Assembly: GCF_018413605.1 (NCBI RefSeq)
Contig: NZ_JAHCDN010000003.1
Coordinates: forward strand, 62,001 to 126,000
Direction: 5' to 3'
DNA from: Variovorax sp. PCZ-1
GTDB lineage: Bacteria > Pseudomonadota > Gammaproteobacteria > Burkholderiales > Burkholderiaceae_C
Length of the DNA: 64,000 nt
Shown here: positions 27,750 to 36,779 of the stretch, piece after piece
How positions within the stretch are numbered: position 1 is the stretch's first letter
Layout: each line of letters starts with the position of its first letter
Notes under the pieces: model-generated
The model's database searches: none
Told to the model about the DNA's origin: nothing
Seen by the model: the letters and a program-made list of their open reading frames with translations, nothing else
Program-made: the position numbers and the translations under genes

Positions 27750-30094
27750 TGTTGGCGTGCATAGATATGAACACAAAAGACGCAAAACAAACGCAGAAGA
27801 CGCAGAAGAAATTTTTGGTTTCTTCTTTTGCGTCTTTTGCGTTTCCTCTGCGTCTTTTGCGTTCTATTCTTGCGAGTCCAATTTACACTATCGTTTTTGT
27901 AGCGTTTAACGCACACTCCATGCCGGCGAGTGGCAGTTTTGAGCATGTAAAACAAGAAACCAAAGCCTCTGAAGCCTGGCTACTGGATCGCCATGGCCAG
28001 AAGCTGCATCGCATGCGTGTGAACGCGCAAGTGCGGCGCGGTGAATGGATTGCACTGGCCGATATGTCGCCAGCTTTACGAGAAGCCATGGTGCTGAGTG
28101 AAGACAAGCGCTTTTACGAGCACAGCGGTGTGGATTGGAAAGCTGTGTCTGCTGCTGCTTGGGGCAATTTGCTCAATCAGCGCACGCGTGGCGCGTCAAC
28201 TCTTTCGATGCAGCTCGCCAGCTTGATTGATGAAGGCCCACGTACAGGTAGCGAACGGAAAAACATTTTCGGCAAAGCAGGCCAAGCGATTTCTGCCACT
28301 TCTCTAGAGCGCAGTTGGCGCAAAGATCAAATCTTGGAAGCGTATTTGAATCTCGTGCCGTTTCGCGGAGAGATTCAGGGCATTGATGCGCTATCGCGCA
28401 CGCTGTTTGACAAAGCTGCGCATGGGCTGGATGCGAGAGAGGCTGCGATTGCCGCCGCGCTCGTGCGTGCGCCCAATGCGAAGGCACAAACTGTGGCGAG
28501 CCGGGCTTGCGGCGTGCTCCGCAGCATGCAGCCCACAAACGATGCGGATTGCGCGGCATTGGCTGCGCTCACGCAAGCTGTATTGCCTCGCAAAGCTTGG
28601 GAAGCCAGCGATGGCATCGCGCCGCATGCGGCGCGGCGGCTATTGGCGAAAGCAAAGGTCGATCAGCGCAGCACGCTCGATGCAGCTTTGCAGCGCCAAG
28701 CTTTGCAAAGCTTGCAACAGCATCTGCGCGAGCTGCGTGGCCGCAACGTGCAAGATGGCGCGGTGGTGGTGCTGGATAACGCGAGCGGCCAAGTGCTCGC
28801 CTATGTGGGCTCATCGGGCGAGCTGGGCACTGCGCAGGAGGTCGATGCCGCTGCTGCGCTGCGCCAAGCGGGCTCAACGCTCAAGCCATTTCTCTATGCG
28901 CAAGCTATTCAGGAGCAGCGCATCACTGCGGCTTCATTGCTCGAAGACTCTTCTGCACACATTCCCACAGCAAGCGGCCTCTACATTCCGCAAAACTATG
29001 ACCGCAGCTTCAAAGGCTGGGTGTCCACCCGCACAGCGCTTGGCGCATCGCTCAATGTGCCCGCCGTGCGCACATTGGTGATGGTCTCACCCGATGCGTT
29101 TGCCAAGCAATTGCGCAAGCTCGGTCTGCCTCTGAAAAACGAAGGCGATTTTTACGGCTACAGCTTGGCGCTGGGCAGTGCGGATGTGTCGCTCCTCTCG
29201 CTCACCAATGCTTATCGTGCTTTAGCGAATGGCGGGCAGTATTCAGAAAGCAGTTTTGTAAAGACTGCTGCCGCACCTGCACAAACCGTGATCAACCCGC
29301 AAGCCGCCTTCATCGTGAGTGACATCATGAGCGATGGCAATGCACGAGCCCGCACCTTCGGCACAGACAACGTACTCGCCACCCGCTTTTGGAGCGCCGT
29401 GAAAACCGGCACCAGCAAAGACATGCGAGATAACTGGGCTGTGGGCTACTCGCAGAAATACACGGTAGGCGTGTGGGTGGGCAATGCCAGCGGCGCGAGC
29501 ATGTGGGATGTGAGCGGCGTCTCAGGCGCAGCTCCTGTGTGGGCGAGCATCATGAGCTACCTGCATGAGCGCACGCCAAGTCGCGCACCGCAGCCGCCTG
29601 CGGGCCTTGTACGCGAGGGTGTGAATTTTTCTGCACAAGGCGCGCAGATGCTTGAAGCGCCGCGCCAAGAATGGTTTGTCAGCGGCACGCAGCAGGTGCA
29701 GTTCGCAAGAGAGTCCACAAATACTCCTAAATCAATAGCACTTCGCGCAGCATCTATAACGGTGAACAGCCAAAAAAGCCTTAAAAACACAGAGAAAAAT
29801 CAGATTGCACAGATCACCTCTCCCGCTGCTGGCACGATCATCGCGCTCGATCCAGATATCCCGCCGCGCCATCAGCGCTTGCACTTCAAAGCGAAGGGTG
29901 ATGCAGCGCAATGGCTGCTCAATGGCAAAAGCTTGGGCGATGCGAACCATAAACAATGGCTGCCCATGCCTGGCCGCCACACGCTGCAACTGGCAGACGC
30001 GCAAGGCCGCGTGCTCGATGAAGTGAAGTTTGAAGTGCGTGGCGCGGCCATGAAAATGGCTGTTGTGAAATCAGCCTCCGCAGTCGTCAAATAA
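27749..30094 (+). CDS. pbpC: Penicillin-binding protein 1C
   Basis: A bifunctional peptidoglycan synthase of 781 residues. A glycosyltransferase domain (about 75-240) has LSEDKRFYEHSGVDW and RGASTLSMQLA; a transpeptidase domain (about 300-590) has the SxxK serine in AGSTLKPFLYA, GASLNVP and VKTGTSKDMRDNW. A C-terminal PBP1C beta domain (about 680-770) ends the protein. ATG 27749 overlaps the upstream TAA; ATG 27767 is an alternative. The first 57 residues are abnormal: they are encoded by a long palindrome and a dispersed-repeat copy, and only the weakly hydrophobic stretch SPIYTIVFVAFNA could serve as membrane anchor. A second repeat copy interrupts the region near residue 659. Confidence 0.93.
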   Translation: MLACIDMNTKDAKQTQKTQKKFLVSSFASFAFPLRLLRSILASPIYTIVFVAFNAHSMPASGSFEHVKQETKASEAWLLDRHGQKLHRMRVNAQVRRGEWIALADMSPALREAMVLSEDKRFYEHSGVDWKAVSAAAWGNLLNQRTRGASTLSMQLASLIDEGPRTGSERKNIFGKAGQAISATSLERSWRKDQILEAYLNLVPFRGEIQGIDALSRTLFDKAAHGLDAREAAIAAALVRAPNAKAQTVASRACGVLRSMQPTNDADCAALAALTQAVLPRKAWEASDGIAPHAARRLLAKAKVDQRSTLDAALQRQALQSLQQHLRELRGRNVQDGAVVVLDNASGQVLAYVGSSGELGTAQEVDAAAALRQAGSTLKPFLYAQAIQEQRITAASLLEDSSAHIPTASGLYIPQNYDRSFKGWVSTRTALGASLNVPAVRTLVMVSPDAFAKQLRKLGLPLKNEGDFYGYSLALGSADVSLLSLTNAYRALANGGQYSESSFVKTAAAPAQTVINPQAAFIVSDIMSDGNARARTFGTDNVLATRFWSAVKTGTSKDMRDNWAVGYSQKYTVGVWVGNASGASMWDVSGVSGAAPVWASIMSYLHERTPSRAPQPPAGLVREGVNFSAQGAQMLEAPRQEWFVSGTQQVQFARESTNTPKSIALRAASITVNSQKSLKNTEKNQIAQITSPAAGTIIALDPDIPPRHQRLHFKAKGDAAQWLLNGKSLGDANHKQWLPMPGRHTLQLADAQGRVLDEVKFEVRGAAMKMAVVKSASAVVK
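27769..27864. repeat. Long imperfect palindrome built of ACGCA/TGCGT units
   Basis: Inverted repeat of about 96 bases: left arm GAACACAAAAGACGCAAAAC ..., centre ATTTTTGG, right arm ... TGCGTCTTTTGCGTTC. The arms are nearly complementary and each contains internal AAGACGCA units. It sits over the pbpC start, right after the alpha-2-macroglobulin stop. It resembles widespread AAAGACGCAAAG-type palindromes seen in many bacterial genomes and is unrelated to the 39-nt repeat family here. Confidence 0.85.
27887..27925 (-). repeat. Dispersed repeat core, copy 6 (pbpC N-terminus, diverged)
   Basis: The most diverged copy, 25/39 ungapped to the copy at 18934, keeping the terminal CGGCAT and GATAGT elements. 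It lies 23 bases beyond the palindrome and encodes residues about 47-59 of PbpC. Confidence 0.45.
29723..29761 (-). repeat. Dispersed repeat core, copy 7 (inside pbpC)
   Basis: 28/39 identical without gaps to the copy at 46387, with a related tail to about 29795 (AGCCAAAAAAGCCTTAAAAA). Read in frame it forms the linker (SIALRAASITVNSQKS) between the transpeptidase and C-terminal domains. Confidence 0.7.
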
Positions 30095-30181
30095 TTTCAC
30101 ACGCCCCGAGCAGTATTTCAAACCGCCCAGCGCAGGCTTGGGCTAGGATCAAGGCATTCCAAAATCATTTGAGACATAGCC

Positions 30182-31348
30182 ATGCCCGATCTTTCCAAAG
30201 TCACCTGCATCGAAGACCTGCGCATCATGCACGAGAAGCGCGCCCCGCGCATGTTTTACGACTATTGCGATTCCGGCTCATGGACGGAGAGCACCTACCG
30301 CGCCAACAGCGCCGATTTCCAAAGCATCAAGCTGCGCCAGCGCGTGGCGGTGAACATGGAAGGCCGCACGACCAAGACCACGATGATTGGCGAGCAAGTG
30401 GCGATGCCCGTCGCCATAGCGCCAACGGGTTTGACGGGTATGCAGCATGCCGATGGCGAAATCCTAGGCGCGCTCGCGGCCAAGGCCTTCGGCATTCCCT
30501 TCACACTTTCCACCATGAGCATCTGCTCGATTGAAGATGTAGCAGAGGCCACGAACCGCCATCCCTTCTGGTTTCAAATGTATGTGCTGCGAGACCGTGA
30601 TTTCATCGAGCGTTTGATTGACCGCGCCAAAGCCGCGAATTGCTCCGCGCTGCAAATCACGCTCGATCTGCAAATTCTGGGCCAACGCCACAAAGACATC
30701 AAAAACGGCCTGTCTGCCCCGCCCAAACTCACCCTGCCCAACATCATGAACATGATGACCAAACCCGCATGGTGCATGGGAATGCTCGGCACCAAGCGCC
30801 GCGATTTCGGCAACATCGTTGGCCATGTGAAGGGCGTGGACAACATGAGCAGCCTCTCCGCATGGACGAGCCAGCAGTTCGATCCACGCCTCAATTGGGG
30901 CGATGTGGAATGGATCAAAAAGCGCTGGGGGGGCAAGATCATTTTGAAAGGCATCCAAGATGTGGAAGACGCTCGGCTTGCGGTAGAGAGCGGTGCAGAT
31001 GCCCTCATCGTCTCCAACCACGGCGGCCGCCAGCTTGATGGCGCGCCTTCTTCCATCACTGCGCTGCCTGCCATCGCTCAAGCTGTCGGCAAAAACATTG
31101 AGGTGTGGATGGACGGCGGCATCCGCAGCGGCCAAGACGTGCTCAAAGCCCGCGCCCTAGGCGCACAAGGCACCCTCATTGGCCGCGCTTGGCTGCATGG
31201 CTTGGGCGCAGCAGGTCTTGCTGGCGTGACGAAAGCGCTAGAGATCATCCACAAAGAGCTCGATCTCACGATGGCGTTTTGCGGGAAGACGGATATCAAC
31301 ACCGTCGATCAAGGCATCTTGCTGCCAGACACTTTCCCTCGCGCTTGA
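30182..31348 (+). CDS. lldD: FMN-dependent alpha-hydroxy-acid (L-lactate) dehydrogenase
   Basis: Oxidises L-lactate or a similar 2-hydroxy acid, feeding electrons to the respiratory chain. 388 residues, single FMN domain. RMFYDYCDSGSWTE, VAIAPTGLTGMQHADGE, LQITLDLQILGQRHKD and the catalytic VSNHGGRQLDG followed by WMDGGIRSGQDVLKA are all characteristic. ATG 30182 is the only suitable start. The region 30095-30181 has no recognisable promoter. L-lactate is the most likely substrate, but mandelate or glycolate are not excluded. Confidence 0.88.
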   Translation: MPDLSKVTCIEDLRIMHEKRAPRMFYDYCDSGSWTESTYRANSADFQSIKLRQRVAVNMEGRTTKTTMIGEQVAMPVAIAPTGLTGMQHADGEILGALAAKAFGIPFTLSTMSICSIEDVAEATNRHPFWFQMYVLRDRDFIERLIDRAKAANCSALQITLDLQILGQRHKDIKNGLSAPPKLTLPNIMNMMTKPAWCMGMLGTKRRDFGNIVGHVKGVDNMSSLSAWTSQQFDPRLNWGDVEWIKKRWGGKIILKGIQDVEDARLAVESGADALIVSNHGGRQLDGAPSSITALPAIAQAVGKNIEVWMDGGIRSGQDVLKARALGAQGTLIGRAWLHGLGAAGLAGVTKALEIIHKELDLTMAFCGKTDINTVDQGILLPDTFPRA

Positions 31349-31399
31349 AGCAAGGGCGTCGCTCACAGTTGATTCAAAGCCGCACGAGCCCGCTGGATT

Positions 31400-32644
31400 T
31401 CATTGGGCTTCTTCAGTCAATGGCCTGCGCGAAGTCACATGTGTTGTTGGGTTCGCCTCTTCAAACAAGAGGTGCGAGTGCTCACGACGCGCCCGCTTAG
31501 CCAGTGTCTGCGCATGATCCATGGCACTCAAGGGATCCGTCATATGCCCCAAACCCACAAACACCACACCAATACCTATCTGCGGCGTGAACGGCATGGT
31601 TTTGCCAATCATCACACCCACTTGCATGGGTCGCTGTAAATACGGCGTCAACTCCGAGAGTTTGTCGTTCACACGCTGCCGATGACTGATCGTTGAAATA
31701 CCCGCGATAAAGCAGCGTGCTTGTTGCAAGCCGAGGGTATGACGAAACCCAATCGCGCGCCGAATCCTTGCAGACAGCACATGGCGAATTTCGTGCTCTA
31801 CCGAGCTGTCCAGTTCATCGTTCAAGGTGTACAAGTTATCCACCCATACGGCCACCACAGCACATTCACGCTCATTTTGTACGCTGCGCCACAGCGCGTC
31901 GTCGATCTTGCTCAGCAGCGTGCCGCCGACTGGCAGGCCGGTGATTTCATCGGTTTTGGCAACACCTTCAGACATACGACTGAGCAATCGCCTTTGGCGA
32001 TTGCGTTGAATCGTCAGCACGGTGGTCACCAGAAAATAAACAATGCCGCAGATCGCCGTTAATGCCCACAGCAGGTTGGAGGATGCCCAGCCTAAGCCTT
32101 TGGCGTACAAACCGATCACCATCAGCCCCAAGCACACGCAACCGGCCAGCATCGGTATGGCCAAACGATCACCCAATGCGATGCCTCGCGCTGAAGCAGC
32201 CAAAGCCAAGACGACTGATATCAGGTTGACGAAAAGTGCCGCGACTAAAAAACTGCGCCCCTGATCTGGCCAGAGCACCACAGCGACTAACAAGGCGCCC
32301 GCTGCCAAACATTGCGCCAAACTACCCCAGTGAATCAGCCCATCCAACCACGGATCTTGCGCCAGATTGCCAAACCAAATGCCCAAATAAAACAAAGCCA
32401 AAGCCCCGCTCAAAGGCCCCAGGGTCACTTTGGCAGGAATCAGCCACGCGCCTTGCTCAATGTGCCACACATGCTCTACCCAGCCGCTCATGAGCATGGC
32501 ACTTGTCCCCACCAGCGCAATGAAGCACAAGGCGCGCCCTGCTGCTATCGTGGGGTGACGGATGGCATCTGCTAAGGCTGCGCCAAAGAACGTCAGCAAG
32601 GCGCCCAACATGGCCGCCCAAATGCTCAGCTCGATATCTGACAT
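31400..32644 (-). CDS. Membrane protein with degenerate GGDEF domain
   Basis: 414 residues. Six or seven hydrophobic helices fill residues 1-220, then a GGDEF-like domain begins at KTDEITGLPVGGTLLSKIDDAL. The metal-binding strand is recognisable (VVAVWVDNLYTLNDELD), but the signature loop reads LGLQQARCFIAG instead of GGDEF, so cyclase activity is not expected. It may bind nucleotide or be a silent sensor. ATG 32644 overlaps the pcnB stop by a few bases, so it is cotranscribed with pcnB. Confidence 0.75.
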   Translation of the reverse strand: MSDIELSIWAAMLGALLTFFGAALADAIRHPTIAAGRALCFIALVGTSAMLMSGWVEHVWHIEQGAWLIPAKVTLGPLSGALALFYLGIWFGNLAQDPWLDGLIHWGSLAQCLAAGALLVAVVLWPDQGRSFLVAALFVNLISVVLALAASARGIALGDRLAIPMLAGCVCLGLMVIGLYAKGLGWASSNLLWALTAICGIVYFLVTTVLTIQRNRQRRLLSRMSEGVAKTDEITGLPVGGTLLSKIDDALWRSVQNERECAVVAVWVDNLYTLNDELDSSVEHEIRHVLSARIRRAIGFRHTLGLQQARCFIAGISTISHRQRVNDKLSELTPYLQRPMQVGVMIGKTMPFTPQIGIGVVFVGLGHMTDPLSAMDHAQTLAKRARREHSHLLFEEANPTTHVTSRRPLTEEAQ

Positions 32645-34224
32645 CAGGTTTCTTGAGGCTTTGGCTCGCTGACAGCTGCGAAGTTATCCCCTGTGCTTGC
32701 CGGTGGCTTGCGCTTGCGGCGGCGCCGTTTTTTGGGCGCATCTGGCGCATCTGGCGCATCATTTTCTGATGCTGCCTCTGATTCATTCAAAGCTTCGTTA
32801 GGCACGGCTACAGAGGCGCGCTGCGATTTGACCGCCTTGACAACTTTAGGCGCTGTTTTTTGCTCTTCGCGGGCCTGTTTGGCCAAATCTTCTCTGCCCG
32901 CTTGATCAGCTTCTGAAAACTCCAGCCACCAATCTGCGAGGCTCACGGCCACTTCGCCTGTCTCAGCACGCAAACGCAGAAAGTCGTAGCCGGCTCTGAA
33001 GCGCAGATGCTCGACCAAGCTGAAGACGGAGCTGCTGGTGCGTTTGTCAAAGCGCGGCTGCATCATCCAGATTTCTCGCATGTCGGCGGCGAGCTTGCCT
33101 CGGCCGCTCACATCGCCGATGCGGGTGTTGAACACTTCATCAATCGCGTCTTGCAGCGCAGGGAAGGGATGCTCGCCACGTGCTTTCTTTTTTGCCCACA
33201 CATCATTCACATCGCGCCAGAGCACGCAGGCCAGCAGGTAGCTGGGGCTCACGCCTTTGTCTTGCGCGATGCGTTTGTCGGTGTCTTGCAATGCTGTCTT
33301 GATCATGGGCTCATCGGCACGTGCGACGATCAAATCAAGCAGCGGATAAATGCCTTTGGCCAAGCCCAGCTCGCGCAGCACTTGGATGCTGGCAATGCCG
33401 TGGCCGGTTTGCAAGAATTTCAGCATCTCGTCAAACATGCGGCTTTGTGGCACGTCTTTCAGCAGCTTGAGCATTTCGGTCAAAGGCTTGGCCGTTTTGG
33501 GCTCAATCTTGAAGCCGCTCGCGGCCAGTTTTGCTGCAAAACGTGCAGCGCGAATGATGCGCACGGGGTCTTCACGATAGCGCGCTTCTGGCTCACCAAT
33601 TATCTTGATGCGCTTTTTGTGAATGTCGTCGATGCCTTTGTGATAGTCCACCACCACCTGTGTCTCAGGGTCGTAATACATCGCGTTGATCGTGAAATCG
33701 CGTCGCGCAGCATCTTCTTCCATCGGTCCCCAGACGTTGTCGCGCAGCACACGGCCACTGGCATCCACTGCATGCTGCATGCCTGAGAGCGCAGCCTTGG
33801 AGGTTTTTTCGTTGCCGCTGACTTGGCTTGCATCCGCGCTGTCCAAGTGTGCGCGGAAGGTGGAGACCTCAATCACCTCATGCTCGCGCCCGCGCCCATA
33901 CACCACATGCACGATGCGAAAGCGCCGCCCGATGATGAAGGCGCGTTTGAACAAGCGTTTGACTTCTTCTGGCTCAGCATTCGTGGCCACATCAAAATCT
34001 TTGGGTCGCAAACCCAGCAGCAAATCACGCACTGCACCGCCCACGATGAAAGCTTCAAAGCCTGCATCTTTGAGCGTGGTGACGACTTCCCAGGCCTTGG
34101 CATCGACCAAATCACGGTTGATACCGTGCTCGGCCTGCGCGATGTCAACGCGCTTGCCAAACTTGGGCTTGGGCGTTTTGACGACACGTGGCGCCATCAA
34201 TTTTTCTATTAGTTTTTTGATCAT
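32644..34224 (-). CDS. pcnB: Poly(A) polymerase I
   Basis: Adds poly(A) tails that promote RNA decay. 526 residues. The nucleotidyltransferase domain carries FIVGGAVRDLLLG and the catalytic DFDVAT; then RRDFTINAMYYDP and the RNA-binding neck (RYREDPVRIIRAARFAAKL). The C-terminal tail is strongly basic (KKRRRRKRKPP) and of low complexity, as in many betaproteobacterial PcnB. Starts within the stop of the HAD gene (four-base overlap) and ends in the start of the GGDEF gene. folK, its usual partner, is not seen. Confidence 0.96.
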   Translation of the reverse strand: MIKKLIEKLMAPRVVKTPKPKFGKRVDIAQAEHGINRDLVDAKAWEVVTTLKDAGFEAFIVGGAVRDLLLGLRPKDFDVATNAEPEEVKRLFKRAFIIGRRFRIVHVVYGRGREHEVIEVSTFRAHLDSADASQVSGNEKTSKAALSGMQHAVDASGRVLRDNVWGPMEEDAARRDFTINAMYYDPETQVVVDYHKGIDDIHKKRIKIIGEPEARYREDPVRIIRAARFAAKLAASGFKIEPKTAKPLTEMLKLLKDVPQSRMFDEMLKFLQTGHGIASIQVLRELGLAKGIYPLLDLIVARADEPMIKTALQDTDKRIAQDKGVSPSYLLACVLWRDVNDVWAKKKARGEHPFPALQDAIDEVFNTRIGDVSGRGKLAADMREIWMMQPRFDKRTSSSVFSLVEHLRFRAGYDFLRLRAETGEVAVSLADWWLEFSEADQAGREDLAKQAREEQKTAPKVVKAVKSQRASVAVPNEALNESEAASENDAPDAPDAPKKRRRRKRKPPASTGDNFAAVSEPKPQET

Positions 34225-34889
34225 TGGAAGAGATCGATGATTTTCCAGCCACGCTCTGTGGCCAAAGTGCGCAGTCGCGGATCGGGGTTGGTCGCCACGG
34301 GCTCAGTCACATGCTCGAGCAAAGGCAGGTCGTTCATGCTGTCGGAGTAGAAGGTGCTGTGGCTGACATCAGCCCAAGTCTTGCCCCGCTCAGAGAGCCA
34401 TTGTCTCACGCGCTCGACTTTGCCCGCTTGGTAGCTGGGCGTGCCACGCGAGCGGCCGGTGTACCAACCATCCGCGCCCACTTCGAGCTGCACCGCGATC
34501 AAGTGTTCGATGCCAAAACGCTTGGCGATTGGCTCTGTCACAAATTCATTGGTTGCCGTCACCATCAAAACCTCATCGCCTGCCGCGCGATGCTTTTCAA
34601 GCAAATCCAGCGCTGGTTTTTTGATGTGCTTTTCAACAACTGCCGTCATATAGTCTGCGCGAAGTGCTATCGATTCAGTAGCGCCACGCTGGCGAATCGC
34701 CTCCGTGGCAAACATCAAATACTCCACAGGATCGAGCTTGCCGATCTTGTAATTCTCATAAAACGCATCATTGCGCGCTTTGAATGCCACTGGATCGCGC
34801 CAGCCGCGCTGCACCGTGTATTCGCCCCAAGCATGATCGCTGTCGATGGGCAGAAGGGTGTGATCCAGATCGAAAAGAGCAAGACGCAT
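34221..34889 (-). CDS. HAD-IB family hydrolase
   Basis: A haloacid-dehalogenase phosphatase of the SerB-like IB subfamily, 222 residues. Motif I is ALFDLDHTLLP; motif II lies in VLMVTATN; motif III/IV is STFYSDSMNDLPLLEHV. The helical cap begins at WGEYTVQRGW. Proteins of this type sit next to pcnB or hda in many Burkholderiales; the substrate is unknown. Residues about 70-82 (RQRGATESIALRADY) are encoded by a dispersed-repeat copy. Five bases separate it from the hda stop. Confidence 0.9.
   Translation of the reverse strand: MRLALFDLDHTLLPIDSDHAWGEYTVQRGWRDPVAFKARNDAFYENYKIGKLDPVEYLMFATEAIRQRGATESIALRADYMTAVVEKHIKKPALDLLEKHRAAGDEVLMVTATNEFVTEPIAKRFGIEHLIAVQLEVGADGWYTGRSRGTPSYQAGKVERVRQWLSERGKTWADVSHSTFYSDSMNDLPLLEHVTEPVATNPDPRLRTLATERGWKIIDLFQ
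34644..34682 (+). repeat. Dispersed repeat core, copy 8 (inside HAD gene)
   Basis: 39-nt core with the central TCTGCGCGAAGTGCTAT conserved, aligned without gaps to the other copies. It is in the antisense orientation relative to the HAD gene, but is read in frame. Confidence 0.7.
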
Positions 34890-34894
34890 GAAGA

Positions 34895-35593
34895 TTACAA
34901 AGATTCCAGCATGCTCTTGACCAGCGGGATGGTGATCGCGCGTTTGGTGGCGAGCGAGTAGCCGTCGAGCTGCTGCAAGAGCTGCATGAGGGAGTTGAGA
35001 TCGCGCGAGAAGCGGGCGAGGATGAAATCCATCACTTCGTCGGAAAGGAAAATGCCGCGTGCATCGGCTTCTTGGCGCAGCACGGCGCGGCGCTCGGCTT
35101 CTGTGAGCACTTGCAGGGCGAACACATGACCCCAGCCAAGGCGGGTGCGCAGATCGTCGCGCAGTTGCAAGTCCGCTGGCGGGAGCGTGCCGGCGGCCAA
35201 GATCCAGCGTTGCTCGGTTTGCGCATTGACGAAATAATTGAACGCTGCATGCTGCTGCACGGCGCTGTAGCCCTGCACATCATCGAGCATCACGGCCACC
35301 CAGCGCGGGTTGAATTCGGGTGGCTCGTGGATGGAGGGATCGAGCCAGCCGACTTCGCCACCCTGATCGCGCAAGGCTTCGCGCACAGCTTTGAGCAAAT
35401 ACGATTTGCCGCTGGCGCTCTCGCCCCAGAGATAGGTGGGCACCGGGGAGCGCAGTTTGGCAATGCCACCCGTGCCTGAGCCCTCTCCCACCCACAGCCG
35501 CAGGTGCTCCAGCGCAGCGGCATTGGGCCCTGGCAGAAAGCTCGCCAGCGCGGGCGCGGGCGAGAGGGCGATATCGAGCGCAATTTGCTTCAT
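34895..35593 (-). CDS. hda: DnaA regulatory inactivator Hda
   Basis: A DnaA-related AAA+ protein of 232 residues that stimulates DnaA-ATP hydrolysis after initiation. The Walker A-like loop is LWGESASGKSYLLKA; the Walker B-like stretch is VMLDDVQGY; the sensor region contains LRTRLGWGHVFALQVL and the C-terminal RDLNSLMQLLQQLD. ATG 35593 is the first codon of the conserved MKQIALDI start and lies seven bases from the stop of the upstream transporter gene, so the two are cotranscribed. Confidence 0.93.
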   Translation of the reverse strand: MKQIALDIALSPAPALASFLPGPNAAALEHLRLWVGEGSGTGGIAKLRSPVPTYLWGESASGKSYLLKAVREALRDQGGEVGWLDPSIHEPPEFNPRWVAVMLDDVQGYSAVQQHAAFNYFVNAQTEQRWILAAGTLPPADLQLRDDLRTRLGWGHVFALQVLTEAERRAVLRQEADARGIFLSDEVMDFILARFSRDLNSLMQLLQQLDGYSLATKRAITIPLVKSMLESL

Positions 35594-35600
35594 GAGAGCT

Positions 35601-36674
35601 TCATTTGTGACGATACAGATCTGAGGCCAGATACTGCACGCGAATGCGGCGAATCGCCACCAACAGCACGGCACTTGCGGGCAACGCAATCAACACGCCG
35701 ACAAAACCAAAAAGCTGACCAAAGGCCAGCAAAGCAAAAATCACCGCCAGCGGATGCAAGCCGATGCGCTCGCCCACGAGGCGCGGCGTAAGTACCAGGC
35801 TCTCCATCAGCTGCCCCGCGCCATACACCACAGCCACCATGATCACAGCTTTGATGGAGGCAAACTCTAAGAGCCCAGCGAGCAGCGCGAGCACCAAGCC
35901 GACACCAAAGCCCACATACGGCACAAAAATCGCGAGGCCAGTAAACACGCCAATCGGCAAGGCCAGATCCAAGCCAAAAAGAGACAAGCCAATGCTGAAA
36001 TACACCGCCAAAATCAGCATCACCAGCATCTGCCCGCGCAGGTATTGCCCGAGCACCTCGTCGGCTTCGTTCATGAAACTGTCGTACGCAGCGCGTAGGC
36101 GCGGCGGCACGAGTTGCACAGCGCGGTTCACGAAATTTTCCCAATCCATGAGCAGATAAAACAAAGCCACAGGAATCAAAATAGCATTACCAACCAAGGT
36201 GAGTGCGAAGCTGCCGCCCACTTTGAGCGAAGAGAGCAGGGCTGCGACACCGTCTTCGATATTGGCATTGAGATATTTCAAAACAAAGGCTTTGATGCTG
36301 TCCACATCCAGTGTGAGATTGACGCCCAAGCTTTTGAGCATAGGAGCCGCCCAAGCATTGAGCCGCTCAGCCAAAGCAGGCAATTGCTCGCGCAGCAGTG
36401 GGATTTCTTTGGCCAAAATCGGCACGATCAGCAAGGCAATCGCCAGCACGGCGATGATAAAGAGCAGCTCCACAATCAACACCGCCAAAACGCGAGGCAA
36501 TCTGCCGCGCCCGGCATGATCGAGTTTGTTGACCAGCGGCGTGAGCGCATACGCCAACACAGCAGCCACGACAAAGGGTGTGAGCACCGGCCCCAGCAGC
36601 CAGACCACGATGACGACGACCGCAGCAATCACACTCCAAGCGGCTGCGGTTTTTTGTGTTTTGGTGAACTGCAT
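35601..36674 (-). CDS. AI-2E family (PerM-like) transporter
   Basis: An inner-membrane protein of 357 residues with seven or eight hydrophobic helices. Family signatures: WLLGPVLTPFVVAAVLAYAL near the N-terminus, a long amphipathic segment, then LYLLMDW-like FYLLMDWENFVNRAVQLVP and LVLTPRLVGERIGLHPLAVI. ATG 36674 begins the conserved part (MQFTKTQKTAAAW); codons upstream overlap the divergent purM leader. Transported molecule unknown. First gene of the hda-HAD-pcnB unit. Confidence 0.92.
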   Translation of the reverse strand: MQFTKTQKTAAAWSVIAAVVVIVVWLLGPVLTPFVVAAVLAYALTPLVNKLDHAGRGRLPRVLAVLIVELLFIIAVLAIALLIVPILAKEIPLLREQLPALAERLNAWAAPMLKSLGVNLTLDVDSIKAFVLKYLNANIEDGVAALLSSLKVGGSFALTLVGNAILIPVALFYLLMDWENFVNRAVQLVPPRLRAAYDSFMNEADEVLGQYLRGQMLVMLILAVYFSIGLSLFGLDLALPIGVFTGLAIFVPYVGFGVGLVLALLAGLLEFASIKAVIMVAVVYGAGQLMESLVLTPRLVGERIGLHPLAVIFALLAFGQLFGFVGVLIALPASAVLLVAIRRIRVQYLASDLYRHK

Positions 36675-36779
36675 ACAAGGGCGAGGGCTTGAAAACTTAC
36701 AATCGGGAAGTTCCGCGAGCAATTTTACGGGTTTAAAGCAGGTTTTTAACCCGTTTTCATGCCCTTTTTGCCATATCGC

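Noticed and set aside
30925-30934. G7 run in lldD as a phase-variation site
   Set aside because: Only seven bases, in a metabolic cytoplasmic enzyme; no reason to expect switching.
33007-33786. 259-codon frame on the plus strand opposite pcnB
   Set aside because: It is antisense to conserved PcnB motifs and has no domain, ribosome site or plausible composition.
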